Source: Cristatella mucedo (Eukaryota; Bryozoa; Phylactolaemata; Cristatellidae). Taken from it: a stretch of DNA of 64,000 nt. A model generated the notes under the pieces. It ran no database searches. It saw nothing but the letters and a program-made list of their open reading frames with translations, and was not told the DNA's origin. Below are positions 36,541 to 47,153 of this stretch, piece after piece; the first letter of the stretch is position 1; every line of letters starts with the position of its first letter. Position numbers and translations under genes: made by a program. Where the stretch lies: positions 225,001 through 289,000 of the forward strand of contig WPIO01000160.1 of the NCBI GenBank assembly GCA_009760855.2, written 5' to 3'.

Positions 36541-36855
36541 CCTGACGGACGCTGGCTCTCCAGCTCTGGGCTGCACATGGGCAAAAGCTCGATTAAATGG
36601 GGCAGAAATAATGAACTCTCCTTCCGGCAGTTCGAGGCGAATCACTGGGAGAGCCGATACGTGACGCCCTCGGTGAGAGAGATGGGCGGAGCGACGACCG
36701 CTTGCAGTTCTTGCTCGTGAGCAAATCGGTCGCCGGGCAACCGGTCTTTGCGCTGTAGGAGACTGTGGCAGCAGCCGCCGCCAGGGGCAGCTTCAGCGCG
36801 CGAGCGGACACTCGCACGTCCTTTGAGCGCCCACGTAGCTCGAAGCGAACTCACG

Positions 36856-37179
36856 TTAAATCATGGCCTGCCGTCTGGCCGCCTCTTCCCGGTAGCCAAC
36901 GGCTGCGGCCGCTTCTGCCGACGAGCCGTCGTCGTCGGTGCAGCACGGCTCCCAGCTGTCACGGCCACTGAGCGGGCTGCCCTCGTCGAAGTCAAAATTC
37001 CAGTGGAGCGACGGATCCTCACAAATCGTGCTCAGCTCCGTCTGCTGGAGCAGGCCTCGAATCTCCTCCAGGTCGGGCTTGCTCCCGAATGGCCAGCCGA
37101 ACAGGCATCGAACTGCTCCCTGGCAGGGCTGAGCGCCGCCGGCCGCGATCGCTACGTCCGAATTCACCACGTCGAACAT
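36856..37179 (-). CDS. Conserved hypothetical ORF, 107 residues (paralog of 16,486-16,782)
   Basis: It begins MFDVVNSDVAIAAGGAQPCQ and ends with REEAARRQAMI. Compared with its partner it has an insertion of several residues after CLFGWP and a few at the start, all keeping frame. Acidic and polyalanine-bearing, it has no signal peptide. I do not recognise it. It lies upstream of the LINE-B that separates it from Ly6-3 exon 1, as its partner lies upstream of Ly6-2. Confidence 0.45.
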   Translation of the reverse strand: MFDVVNSDVAIAAGGAQPCQGAVRCLFGWPFGSKPDLEEIRGLLQQTELSTICEDPSLHWNFDFDEGSPLSGRDSWEPCCTDDDGSSAEAAAAVGYREEAARRQAMI

Positions 37180-37259
37180 CGCGCGGTCGGGCGCTGGCAG
37201 GAGTAGGAAGCAGCGAAGCAGAGCGTCCGGCGTGGGTGCACGCGTACTCTGGCTCCCAC

Positions 37260-38210
37260 CGGATGCAGATCGATAAAGGACTAAAGCTAGGCAATAAGCT
37301 AGGCATCCGGAAGGCCCGGCCCGCCTCCGAGCCAGGTCCTTGCGCTTCGATTGGCTGAGCTCGTGACAGCCCCTCTAAAGAGCGGTCGCCATTGGCCAGG
37401 CTGCTATTCTGTATTGCCTTTAGTCTTCAGCCTACTCCACACTGCTTTCGGTCTCCCTTCGATGCGTCGCGTTGGCCGTCGCCGCCGTCGACCGAAGGCT
37501 TTCAAAGTCGTTCATGCGAGCAAATGGAACGAATTCCTCACCTTGTCGCTACCTACTTTCCACCTATCGGTCGATCTCTGTTACCACTGCCCCACGCCTA
37601 TTTCTTTGTTCTCTTCTCAGCTTGTGCTTTCTCGCTCCACAGTCAAGCTCTTTGCTGCCGACGCCGCTCCTTCCCGGCTGCTCCTTCCGAAATTGTAATC
37701 ACACAGCGAAGCATTGTTTTTCGCGAATCTTTAGCTAAGCAGAGTGCTCGCTTTTCCTGCCTCGCTTTCAGACTTCACTCTCTATTCATCCTCTTCCCTT
37801 TCCTTCACTTCTCTTCACTTCTCTTTCCCTTTACTTCATGTGTTCTCGTCAGTTTGTCCATCTTTCTTGCTTTCGTCTACATCAAACTGCACCTCTATAT
37901 TCCTACAGTGTCATTATCGTCACTATCGTCACTATTGTATTGAGTGGCGTCTCCACGTGTCTTCGCAGTTCTTTAGCTTGGCCTTCTTCAAGAAACCCTC
38001 TAGCAACTTGCAGAAATTTCCTGCCTCTTTCTTCCTATCCACTTTCTGTTTTTTGTTTGGTGGGCATCACTCTCCCTTTTTTTCATCCCGTGTCTTCTGA
38101 AAACGGTGTGGGTGGCCAGAACGTACAAATGCGCACAGTAACCATAGTGACACTGCAGCTCACTGAGGCTGGTCTAGAGTAACACTGACCTTCACACCGC
38201 TGACGTCGTA
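37260..38210. repeat. Duplicated flanks E and F, copy 3
   Basis: The first part matches 16,880-17,020 (CGCTTCGATTGGCTGAGCT). Bases 37,690-38,210 match 11,150-11,765. The two blocks are joined here differently from the other copies. The open frames are pyrimidine-rich and not conserved. Confidence 0.65.
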
Positions 38211-38768
38211 TTCTATAGACTATGGAAGTGTTAGCCAGGAGAGCTTTGCATAGCCCTCAAACAGCCTGAGTGGCTTTCAGTGCGCATTCGAAAGCCAGCA
38301 GACTTCATCGAGCTCAACAAGAAAAAAAAGAAAAAAGCTTTTCGGCTGAGCCCTTAATATCAGGGGAGTCAGACCTCACAGCATTGGCCAGTAAATGGTT
38401 TACTGTCTTATAAATCTGTTTAGTGTCCGACTGGCAAGAATTCAGTCTTCTAATAAAAAAAGAAGCCCTGGCTTTTTTAAGCTTTCGGGTGTAAACTCGA
38501 AGGAAGTCTTTAAAATTGACTAGGTCTGCCTCAGACCCCGATTTCTTGAAACGACGTTTCAGCTTGCGCTTGACACGGCGCATCTTAAGGAGTTTTTTTG
38601 TAAATTAAAAGGAGTCTCGACGACTTTGAACACGGATAGAGCGAACGGGAGCATGCTTGTCAAGAGCACTCCTGAGTGTCATGTTCATCGCATCAGTGAG
38701 GGTATCAAGGCTGCCGGTCGAGTCTGAATGCAGATCAAGAAGGCCTGCATCACAAACAGATTTCAAAT
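38211..38768 (-). mobile_element. Rearranged LINE-B: 3' tail joined to endonuclease/RT linker
   Basis: Bases 38,211-38,320 match the LINE-B 3' end. Bases about 38,325-38,768 match LINE-B 35,330-35,760, and the whole reverse transcriptase between them is missing. The 5' edge at 38,768 abuts polymerase coding sequence of the AT-rich element. The copy removed or replaced that element's left end. Confidence 0.75.
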
Positions 38769-40076
38769 TCATATCACGATCAAACTGACACACATTCTCA
38801 TAGTGTTGTAACAGGTTCTAAGTTAGTTGCAGTTTTTAAAAGATCTAACTATACTAATATTATTAAAGACCAAATAAAATCTCTAAAAGAATCAATAGAT
38901 AAAATAATTGACAAGAATCCGGGTTCTGGTTGGAGATTGATTGGTGTAAAATGTCTTGAGATTAATGTTAGTGAATATATTATTAGAGCAGGTTCATCTT
39001 TTTATCATTAACAACTGGTTTAGCAAAGAAGCGTTGTTGTATTAATTCAAAGAATGAAGATAAATATTGTGCTTTATGGTGCGTATTAAGATTCATAAAT
39101 CCTGTAAGTGTTCATCCAGAGAGAGACATTTATTTACTTAACGTTTAAAGAAGTAATTATCAAGAGCTACATGAACCTCTTTCACAACTTGAATGGCCAC
39201 TCAAAGTTATTGATATTAAAAAAGTAGGTACACTATTTAATGTTAGTATAAATGTGAATATAATGACAAATCAGGTGTATATCCTCTAAGGATTGTATCA
39301 AGAAAATTAGAGATTCTAGATAGACATATTAATCTTTTATTGATAACTAAATCTAAAAAAAGTCATTATGCATTGATAAAGAATTTTAGTCGACTCTGTA
39401 GAACACCTAATAAAGGTGGATCAATATTTTATTGTCATAGGTTTATGGACAAACTATTGTCAGATGTAGATTTTCAGAATCATTTAGTTTTATGTAAAGG
39501 CCTTAACTCTAGTTATTCTAAATTAAAAATGCCTGGTATTGTTGAAAATAAGAAAACCGGACTAACAAAAGATACTACACTTTTAAATTTTAGTGACCAT
39601 TAAAAACTAATTAAGTCACCATACGTTTGTTATGCAGATTTTGAGAGTTCGAATGTAAAGACATGTGATTTTTGTTATGAAAGTATACAATCCAACAATA
39701 TTAATCCAACTTATTGGATTAGTAAATTAACAACGGGTAAATGCAGTGATACATGTACTAATATGTTACAAGTTCCATGTAGCTCACGTGCAATTATTCT
39801 TGATTGTAATGGAAAAGTGTTAATAGATAATGATATAAATGGAGGAAAGCTGTCTATATTTTTAAATAAAAGTAATTATTTTGTTGAGTTACCTTTAGTA
39901 TTTATAATGAATTTTCCAAACGAGTTGAAGGATAAGTTACTAGATCACACTGCCGTACCTAATATTTTTTATTCTGATGCTCGTAAACAATTTAATGATT
40001 CAACTAGCTGTTGGATATTTAATGATAAATTTGTTGCTGAAGAAAAAGTAAATATAGAAACAAGAGACTACTGTCA

Positions 40077-40682
40077 TTTTATTTGTCGTGAGCGTCGCAG
40101 TTACCACATTACTCCACTTCTCGCCGACCTGCACTGGCTACCAGTCAAGAAACGGATTGACTTCAAGGTTTTGTCGCTCACTTTTAATTCCCTTCATTCT
40201 ATGGCTCCAGCTTATCTCTCTGACATACTCCCCCATCAGGCCAAGCATCGTACCACCCGCTTTTCGGAATCCAAAAGTCTAGGAATACTTTGTACAAACC
40301 TTAAATCCTTTGGAGACCGTGCATTTAGTTCGTATGCTCCCAAAGCCTGGAACTCCCTCCCGACCTGCGTCAGAACATCCCCTGACCTGACCACATTTAA
40401 AAGGAACTTATAAACACACCTGTTTAGGACAGCATTTAGTGGGTTCCTGTGATTCGTCCTTCACGTGCTTATGCGTGCCGACACTGTGCATGCTGCCACT
40501 AACCACATTTGCATGCTGACCCTGTGCATGTCACCCCTAACCATGTTATTCATTTTGCTTGTTTACAAGCATGAATTCACTTACCATTCAGTTGCATTTC
40601 CCTTTGCAGCAAATTTAAAGCGCCTAGAAAGAGATTAAGTTCTCTGAGGGCGCTTTATCAATTCCATTATTATTATTTTTTT
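40077..40682 (+). mobile_element. LINE-A 3' end inserted in the polymerase gene
   Basis: A 5'-truncated LINE-A begins near CGTGAGCGTCGCAG, encodes the family's C-terminal region (TPLLADLHWLPVKKRIDFKV), then carries the full 3' UTR, the terminal hairpin and an ATTATTATT tail. Polymerase codons before (CHF) and after (TGKFRG) join without loss, which defines the empty site. T-rich sequence flanks both sides, compatible with a short target duplication. Confidence 0.9.
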
Positions 40683-41577
40683 TTACTGGTAAATTTAGAG
40701 GAACAGCGCACAAACTTTGTAACTCGCTTGTTAGATTCAAAAAAACTAGTTGGAAGCTTCCAATCTTTATACACAATTTTAAAGGATACGATTCTCAATT
40801 GATTGTGACAAGAATTTCAACATCTAGCCTTAATTGTAAACCTGTTGCACATAATATGGAGAATTATATGTCAATTTCATTTGAGGATCGTGAGTTTAAA
40901 GATTCTATTTATTTTATGATTGGTGTTTTAAGTGATATTGTTACTTAATTAAAGAAAGCAAATTCAGATTTCGATGTTACGATTGATGTCTTTAAAAAAC
41001 TATATCCAAATATTGATGTTAGGTTCTTAAAGATGTTATAACAAGAAAAGGTGTTTATCCTTCCGAGTACACGGACTCCTTTGATAAATTCAATGAGACC
41101 AAGATTCCAGATATCAAAGCATTCAATAGTAAACTTACTTTTGATAAAAGTATTAGTACTGAAGACATGAAGACTATGAACATGCACTTAATTTATTTAG
41201 ACTTTTTAACATGAAAGATTTAGGAGATTACCATTCTATTTATCTATAGGCAGACGTTACACTTCTTGCTGATTGTTATGAAGCATACAGAAACAGTTTT
41301 ATTGAGTTGTTTAAGCTAGATCGTGCTCACTATCTATCTGCACCACACTATGCATGGTCTTGTACTTGGTTTTATACCAAATGTACTATAAATTTATTAG
41401 GTAAGAAGGAAGGAGACTTACAACTATATCAAAAGTTTAAGAAATCAATAAGAGGTGGAGTCTGCCAAGCCAGTAAAAGACTTTGTAAGGCTAGAGACAA
41501 TAATCATATTATGTACTGGGATGAAACAAGTTTATATCCAACAGTTATGATGTGGTGTTTGCCTATTACAGAACAAG

Positions 41578-42524
41578 CCTAGCTGCAGAGTTTTGCACCA
41601 GCTGCAATCGCCTGATCGCACATGCTGGTAGGCCAGTAAGCAGTGAGTTGCAGAAGTCGACGAGATGTCACGAATGCATGGACCAACTTGGACGTGGTAT
41701 CCTTATCTAAACAAGCCCTAATTTTAGCAATGTTATGAAGCTGAAAATAGGCTGATTTGACTGTGGAGCTGATATGGTCGTCTAACGAGAGGTCGCTTTG
41801 GAATGACACCTAGATTTCGAGCTGATGCAACTGGAGATATGCTGGCAGAGCCAATTTTGAAAGTCAGCCTTTCCATTTTCTGAATAACACTAGGTTTGCC
41901 CATAACTAGTAAGTTAGTTTTATCATCGTTTAGTTTTAGAAAATTTGCTGCCATCCATGATCGGATGTCATCAATGCATGCAGCAAGTGAATTGAGAGAA
42001 TTTGAGGTGCTCGAAGGCTGGGAGGGATCAAAGCAAAGGTACAACTGAGTGTCATCCGCATAGAAGTGAAAGCCTAGATTGTGCTTGGCAATCACATCAG
42101 CGAGAGGGAGAGTATAAACGGTGAAAAGGACCGGACCTAGCACAGAGCCCTGAGGTACTCCATATTTTAGAGGTACTTCAGATGATCTTTGTCCATTCAC
42201 GTCAACACTCTGGAGTCTCCCACTGAGATAGGACCTGAACCACTGCAGAGCAGTGCCAGTGATGCCCAGGCGAGATGAGAGGCGCTCTAGAAGTACTTTG
42301 TGATCGATGGTATCAAAAGCTGCCGAAAGATCGAGCAAAACAAGAAGAGACACTCTACCCATGTCTGCATTCCTAAGTAGGTCGTTGTATACCCGAAGCA
42401 ATGCTGACTCTGTGGAGTGATTAGCTCTAAAGCCAGACTGGAACTTAGTAGCAAGGTGTGAGGTTTCGATATATGAGTTCAGCTGGTCTGCCACGACCCG
42501 TTCCAGTGTCTTTGATGACTTAGA
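41578..42524 (-). mobile_element. LINE-A internal fragment replacing part of the polymerase gene
   Basis: The minus strand carries the LINE-A reverse transcriptase from TLERVVADQLNSY through LLDLSAAFDTIDHKVLLERL, GVPQGSVLGPVLF and FYADDTQLYLCF to the C-terminal part. Both the 5' portion and the 3' UTR/tail are missing. The left joint shares ACAAGCCTAGC-like microhomology with polymerase sequence. Polymerase coding between PITE and LEYPKEIHD appears lost. Confidence 0.85.
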
Positions 42525-43877
42525 GTATCCAAAGGAAATACATGATTTACACAATGATTATCCACTTTGTCCTGAAAGTAGAGTTGTTGATAGTTCCGAG
42601 TTTTTAAGATACCAACAAAAGTTTTCATCAGGTCCAAGTACTGTACCAAAGTTGATTTTTGATTTCAGTAATAAAACTAATTATCCAACACATTACAGAT
42701 ACTTTAAATTTGTTGTTAGTAAAGGTTTGATTTCAAGTAAAATACATATAAAGTATATAAATTTAATCAAGAACCTGGGGCAAAATCATTCATTTATATA
42801 TGTGCAGATAAAAAGATTGAATTTGAACGAAAAAGTGATAGTTTCAAAAGAAATCTATATACAGGTTTAATGTCTCAAATCTTTGGAAAAACATGTGAGA
42901 ATGTAGAAAACAGAACATGTGTTAGATTAGTAAATACTGGAACAGATAAGAATGATTCGTTGTATAATAAATTGATGAGGGATCCTAGACTTGAAGAAAT
43001 TAGATGTTTTGATAAATCATTAGTTGGTTTCGAACACTCAAGGAAGACTACACTTCTAAAAAAACCAATGTTTATAGGTGTTGCAATTCTTGATTTATCA
43101 AAATTACACATGCAAAGGTTTTACTATGACACATTGAAGGCTAAATTTAATAATAGATTAAGTTTATTACACACTGATACTGATTCATTAGTTGTTGATA
43201 TTAAAAGTGAAAACTTTGAGAAAGAGGTGTTTCATATTAAAGACTGATTTCATAAAGATGAGTTTGGATAATTCAAAGATGAAATGGATGGAGAAAAAAA
43301 TTGATTAATTCATTGCTTTAAGACCAAAACTATATTCTGCTGCTTCTACTAAACCACTTATGAAAGCAAAAGGTGTTCCAAAAGAAGTAGTTAAGAATTC
43401 AAAGATAACACATAATGAATACAGTCAATGTCTATCTAGAGCAAATGAAATTTATCTTGATAATCTTGATACTAAAGACTTTTGATGAGACACTTGATAG
43501 AGATTTCTATCGTATGACACAAAGTAAACATAATATTATTACAAAGAAACTTAGGAAAAGAGCACTATCAGCATTCGAATCAAAACGTTATTGGTTAGAC
43601 TGTGGTTGTTGTAGTTATGCATACGGTCATTACAAGATTGAAGAAGCATTAAACAATGGTTCAAATCCAGGCCATTGTAAAACTTGTAATATTAGTATAG
43701 ATGCCAAAAAAAAAGATTGAAAATACTAAACCTTTAACAGTAAAGAGAGTTGGATTTTCAGATAAGTCAAAGCAGAAAGATGATAAAAAGTTAGTTGATA
43801 TACAAGAAGAATTAGAGTTATATGAGTCAATGGAGAAATTAAATATATGTTAACAAAATTATTTTTACTATTATAGG

Positions 43878-44152
43878 ATGGGTCCTAAAGAAATCGATAT
43901 TAACAGTTCTGATGGTGAGTCAGAGTATTCAGAGGATTCAATTGATGACCCTGATTATTAAATGGAAACAGAATCTGAATCTGAGTCTTACGAGTCTGAG
44001 GCTTAATCTTACATTGAAACAGGATCTAAATCAGAAGATGAAGAGGTAGATCTAGAAGAATTCCTTTTTTTAAACAACAACTTACAGAAAAAGAATCCAA
44101 ATTATATGAAGAGTATCTCGAATCATTGGTAGATAGCTCAGAAGTTTTATAA
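43878..44152 (+). pseudogene. Small acidic protein of the element
   Basis: A TATAGG directly precedes the ATG. The product starts MGPKEIDINSSDGESEYSED and is strongly acidic (Glu/Asp/Ser). Two in-frame TAA codons (in DPDY-stop-MET and SEA-stop-SYIE) and a frameshift at a T7 run interrupt it. It follows the polymerase by 24 bases. I do not recognise a family; acidic proteins of this kind may bind basic partners or DNA-binding proteins, but that is a guess. Confidence 0.5.
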
Positions 44153-44182
44153 TTTCAAATAAATAAAATTTTATTTTCATAT

Positions 44183-44477
44183 ATGGAAATGGATGTCTCA
44201 AGAATTTTAAGTTATGAACAATCAAGAGAAATGGCAGTAAAAATCTGTCTTCATTCGTGACATCTCGTCTCGACTTCTGCAAAAACTTAATGGTCAAGAT
44301 CAACGTATAGTTAAACATTCACTAGACAAACTCATTCCAGATATTGATAGTTCTTATATTAGTATTCTTGTAGATATATGTGATACATGTGATAAACTAA
44401 TGGAAAGTCGAAGTACGATAAATGAGATGCTTGAAGATGCAAATAAAAAATCTAAGACACCAAAAACAAAACCATGA
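44183..44477 (+). pseudogene. Tandem small-protein family, member 1
   Basis: It starts MEMDVSRILSYEQSREMAVK and later reads KHSLDKLIPDIDSSYISILV in another frame. A 30-bp piece of LINE-A (44,249-44,279) is embedded between the two parts and shifts the frame. It ends with TGA after KTPKTKP. It shares the start pattern M-[D/N]-[V/I]-x-R-[I/V]-L and the later ICD-x-x-D-[K/E] block with the next two genes. Function unknown. Confidence 0.5.
44249..44279 (+). mobile_element. 30-bp LINE-A filler fragment
   Basis: The sequence from ATTCGTGACATC to CTTCTGCAA is identical to LINE-A coding sequence (complement of 59,488-59,520), here embedded in an element gene. It has no LINE tail and no truncation typical of retrotransposition. 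Confidence 0.8.
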
Positions 44478-44519
44478 GTAGTTATCAATTAAACAAATTT
44501 TATAATCAGTATATAGAAA

Positions 44520-44785
44520 ATGAATATTACAAGAGTATTATCTAATAACATTGGTAGAGTGTATGCTTATACATTTTGTATTAGATTTTTAAAAATGTTG
44601 ATGAAAGTGATGGAAAATTTACTTATTATTTAAATAAACCACCTGTTTCAGTTGTAGAAAAGTTAACTAAAATATGTGATATCTTTGATGAAATAGATAA
44701 GAGTGAAGAATTTGCAAATTATATTTATGAAAGTATTTTTCAATCATATATAAAATATGGATATAGCAAGAATCCTCTGTTGTGA
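44520..44785 (+). pseudogene. Tandem small-protein family, member 2
   Basis: TATAGAAAATG marks the start, then MNITRVLSNNIGRVYAYTFC. A frameshift near 44,590 moves the rest into another frame (VVEKLTKICDIFDEIDKSEE). It overlaps the start of member 3. Related in length and layout to its neighbours; no known family. Confidence 0.5.
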
Positions 44786-44987
44786 ACGTGTTAAAATCTG
44801 TGCGTATGAAGCATGTATAAGAGTTTTTAGAATTACTGAAAATGATAAAACATTATATTCTTATATTGCTAAATTACCTGATTCAACTATTAAAGATTTA
44901 CTTAAAATGTGTGATCTTTATGATAAAATAGATGAATGTAAAAGTGAGATATTTTCTATTCTAGTGGTATTTGTAAATAAGATGTAA
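44757..44987 (+). CDS. Tandem small-protein family, member 3
   Basis: An intact 76-residue frame starts MDIARILCCERVKICAYEA and contains LPDSTIKDLLKMCDLYDKID. It aligns with member 2 along its length, including the C-D-[I/L]-[F/Y]-D-x-I-D block. It is mostly helical by composition. No family is recognised. This is the only intact member of the three. Confidence 0.6.
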   Translation: MDIARILCCERVKICAYEACIRVFRITENDKTLYSYIAKLPDSTIKDLLKMCDLYDKIDECKSEIFSILVVFVNKM

Positions 44988-45034
44988 CTCATTTCTTTTA
45001 TTAATGTATTTTATTTTTTATTATTATATAGGAA

Positions 45035-45513
45035 ATGGAAACCGTTACTGATCCCAGTCTTCCAACTACTGCATTGGCACTTAAATCTAATGTTTATTAT
45101 CTTGTTAGATCAAGAATGACAGCATACGATGAGCAAACGCTCAACTCTGATCTTGCTGGTATGACTGATACTTCAGTTAGGAAATTCTATAGTGATGAAT
45201 TAGATGCTGAAGCACAAAAGATTATTAGTGCTGGTCAAACTGAAGTTCTATCAGGACTTGGGGAAAGAGTTAGATCTAAGGTTCATGCTCTTCTCGATGA
45301 TCCCAGTGAGATTGCTATTTCTCAACTTGGATTGCAACACAACTTCCAACAGAATCTACAGTTATATCTGGAGTATCTGGTATTAAACCTTACATCTCTG
45401 CAATTGTCAAAGATGAGTGTTATGCAGTTCTACCAAGTATTACTGATGGCAAGAGTGCAAAACAAAAAGCCGCCGAGGCAGCACTAGCACAACCTGATCC
45501 GACTGTACTTTAA
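45035..45513 (+). pseudogene. Hypothetical element protein, about 155 residues
   Basis: TATATAGGAAATGG marks the start. The first frame begins METVTDPSLPTTALALKSNV and contains LAGMTDTSVRKFYSDELDAE. After about residue 100 a frameshift moves coding to a frame with YISAIVKDECYAVLPSITDG and an Ala-rich C-terminus, ending in TAA. Family unknown. Its place between polymerase and the fibre cluster does not by itself suggest a role. Confidence 0.5.
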
Positions 45514-45549
45514 TTTAATTAAATAAAATATAAAAACAATCTATAGAAG

Positions 45550-45948
45550 ATGAACATCGAGACAAGAAGTAAGAACCCGCTGTCCTGAAGAAGCTCAAGG
45601 TCAACAGTATTCAAACTTTAAAATCTGTTCTTACCCAATGAATAGAATTGAAGACATCAGATCAACTTTGTTAGTAGCTGTAAAACTAGTATTAGAATAT
45701 AAAGCACTTGGACTTTATTAATCTGATCCAAAATTGGCAAATATATTTGTTAAATTCAGAGATGGTTCAATCTTTGAAGAGTTCCTTAAAGATTTAAAAA
45801 TAGAAAAAATAAATAGCATGGGATCTGAAGCTTGCTCTGAAAAAAAATAGAACAAACTAAACAAATGTTAAAAGGGAAAGAAGAAGGAAAGAGTTTTGAT
45901 AAACCAGAAGAATTGGCTGACGAGACTATGAATTGGTGGAAGATTTAA
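45550..45948 (+). pseudogene. Hypothetical element protein, convergent with fibre-1
   Basis: CTATAGAAGATG marks the start, followed by a frameshift within about 20 bases. The rest reads SYPMNRIEDIRSTLLVAVKL, one in-frame TAA, FVKFRDGSIFEEFLKDLKIE, another homopolymer frameshift, and ends with NWWKI and TAA. Its stop codon overlaps the stop of the oppositely oriented fibre-1 gene. Family unknown. Confidence 0.5.
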
Positions 45949-47153
45949 ATAGGTACGTCTTTCGCAGGTTCATATCCAGTTGTAGTGGTAGGAGGACCAT
46001 CCATATATCCTTTACATCTGTAATTGAAGAACCGCGTTCATCCATACTATCAGATGTGAACCAGTGATTTGAAAAACCATCAACATATTCAGTACCAAGA
46101 TCTTGTGATGATGACTGTGAATACTTTACACCATTAACTGACCAAATCTCAATATAGTCAAAAGCGCGTGGTGTTGAAATCGTTCCATAATTCAAAATAG
46201 GATACATGAGATTGAAAGCAATTGATTTTATTTTTTCTCTATTGAAAATTTTTATATTAAACATAGATTCACCTAGCACAAGCATATAAATATTATCAAT
46301 ATTATAATACTTTATTTTACGTAAATCAGAAGGGTATAGATTTGGAGAAATAATTTTATAGTTACATTTTAAGAATATAATATTACTATCTAATTGTTTT
46401 CTTACACTTATAATAATTCCTAATATTACAAGTTTATAGTTTACTCTTGTTATATTATCATCTTTAAAAAAATTAATTAGTAATATTTTCTCTATTATAT
46501 GTCATATATCTAGTTTCACTGTCAACATCATTAATAACTCCATTAGCTGACTTATCACTATCATTTATTTTTATTCGAATTCTTGAGTATACTGGTTTTT
46601 TATGTTTACATCGGATAGTTTTGCTAAAACTTGTTGACCATTAGTAGAAGAAGAAAATGCTTGTGTTGCAATATTATTTACACTGTTTACAGTTCAATTA
46701 CCCCAATATCCAATAAAATCAGTATTACTTATAAATGTTCTACGAATGGTAAGCTTCCACACTTCAAATAGAAATGATGTATGTGCTTATTCGCAATTGC
46801 ATCAGTTGGAGAACAATTATTAAAATTTGCTTCTCTTCTATTCATTATTAGTCTTTCAACACTTACATTTCCATTTACTGTTTCATCTTGTTTATACATT
46901 CCTGTTTTTGCATCAACATATTTTTGTTGCAATATCTCTTCCATTAACAGGATTTGATATTCTTACATATTTTTTTCGAGTTTGCAGATAAATTACCAGT
47001 TACATGTTGATCAGAATTTTTTCTTTGATAATTATTATCAGGAAATGCTTTATTAACAGTTTCTAATGATTCAATTGTTTCTCCACTATTTATTATTCTG
47101 TTTGAATCAAAATTCAATGTTCCATCCATTTTTAGATCTTTTCTAGAAAGCAT
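45945..47153 (-). pseudogene. Fibre-1: tail-fibre-like repeat protein
   Basis: It begins MLSRKDLKMDGTLNFDSNRI with a stalk of short repeats, including ATKICKNIKSC-like and QQKYVDAKTG units in broken frames. The C-terminal part (about 46,285-45,945) reads IKSIAFNLMYPILNYGTIST and FDYIEIWSVNGVKYSQSSSQ and could be a receptor-binding head. At least four frameshifts occur. Its repeats (N-x-I-x-N-x-x-x-P-x-x-x-x-D-x-x-x-x-x-Y-V-D) are those of phage tail fibres. It is the most downstream of four fibre genes on this strand. Confidence 0.6.

Larger units (their letters stand above)
33446..36557 (-). mobile_element. LINE-B (CR1/L2-like) long copy
   Basis: This 3.1-kb element sits exactly between two stretches that are contiguous near Ly6-2 (16,155-16,165), so its ends are known from the empty site. 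On the minus strand it encodes an apurinic-type endonuclease and a reverse transcriptase. It ends in GATACATTACATTCA, a short CATTA-type tail; the 48,873-49,110 copy has the same tail. A first ORF is not visible, so it is probably 5'-truncated. Several frameshifts break it. Confidence 0.85.
38769..43853 (+). pseudogene. polB: Protein-primed family-B DNA polymerase, broken
   Basis: The frame enters already open at the LINE-B junction, so the N-terminus is missing. Exonuclease motifs are legible: YVCYADFES, HNFKGYDSQLI, and YL-stop-ADVTLLAD. Polymerase motifs follow: MYWDETSLYPTVM (motif A), QIFGKTCENVENR (region B) and LLHTDTDSLVV (motif C, catalytic Asp-Thr-Asp). LINE-A pieces interrupt it at 40,077-40,682 and 41,578-42,524; the second also replaces some coding sequence before LEYPKEIHDLHNDYPL. 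There are at least five in-frame TAA, one TAG and one TGA, plus several frameshifts. The enzyme would replicate the element from a terminal protein. It cannot be made from this copy. Confidence 0.85.
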
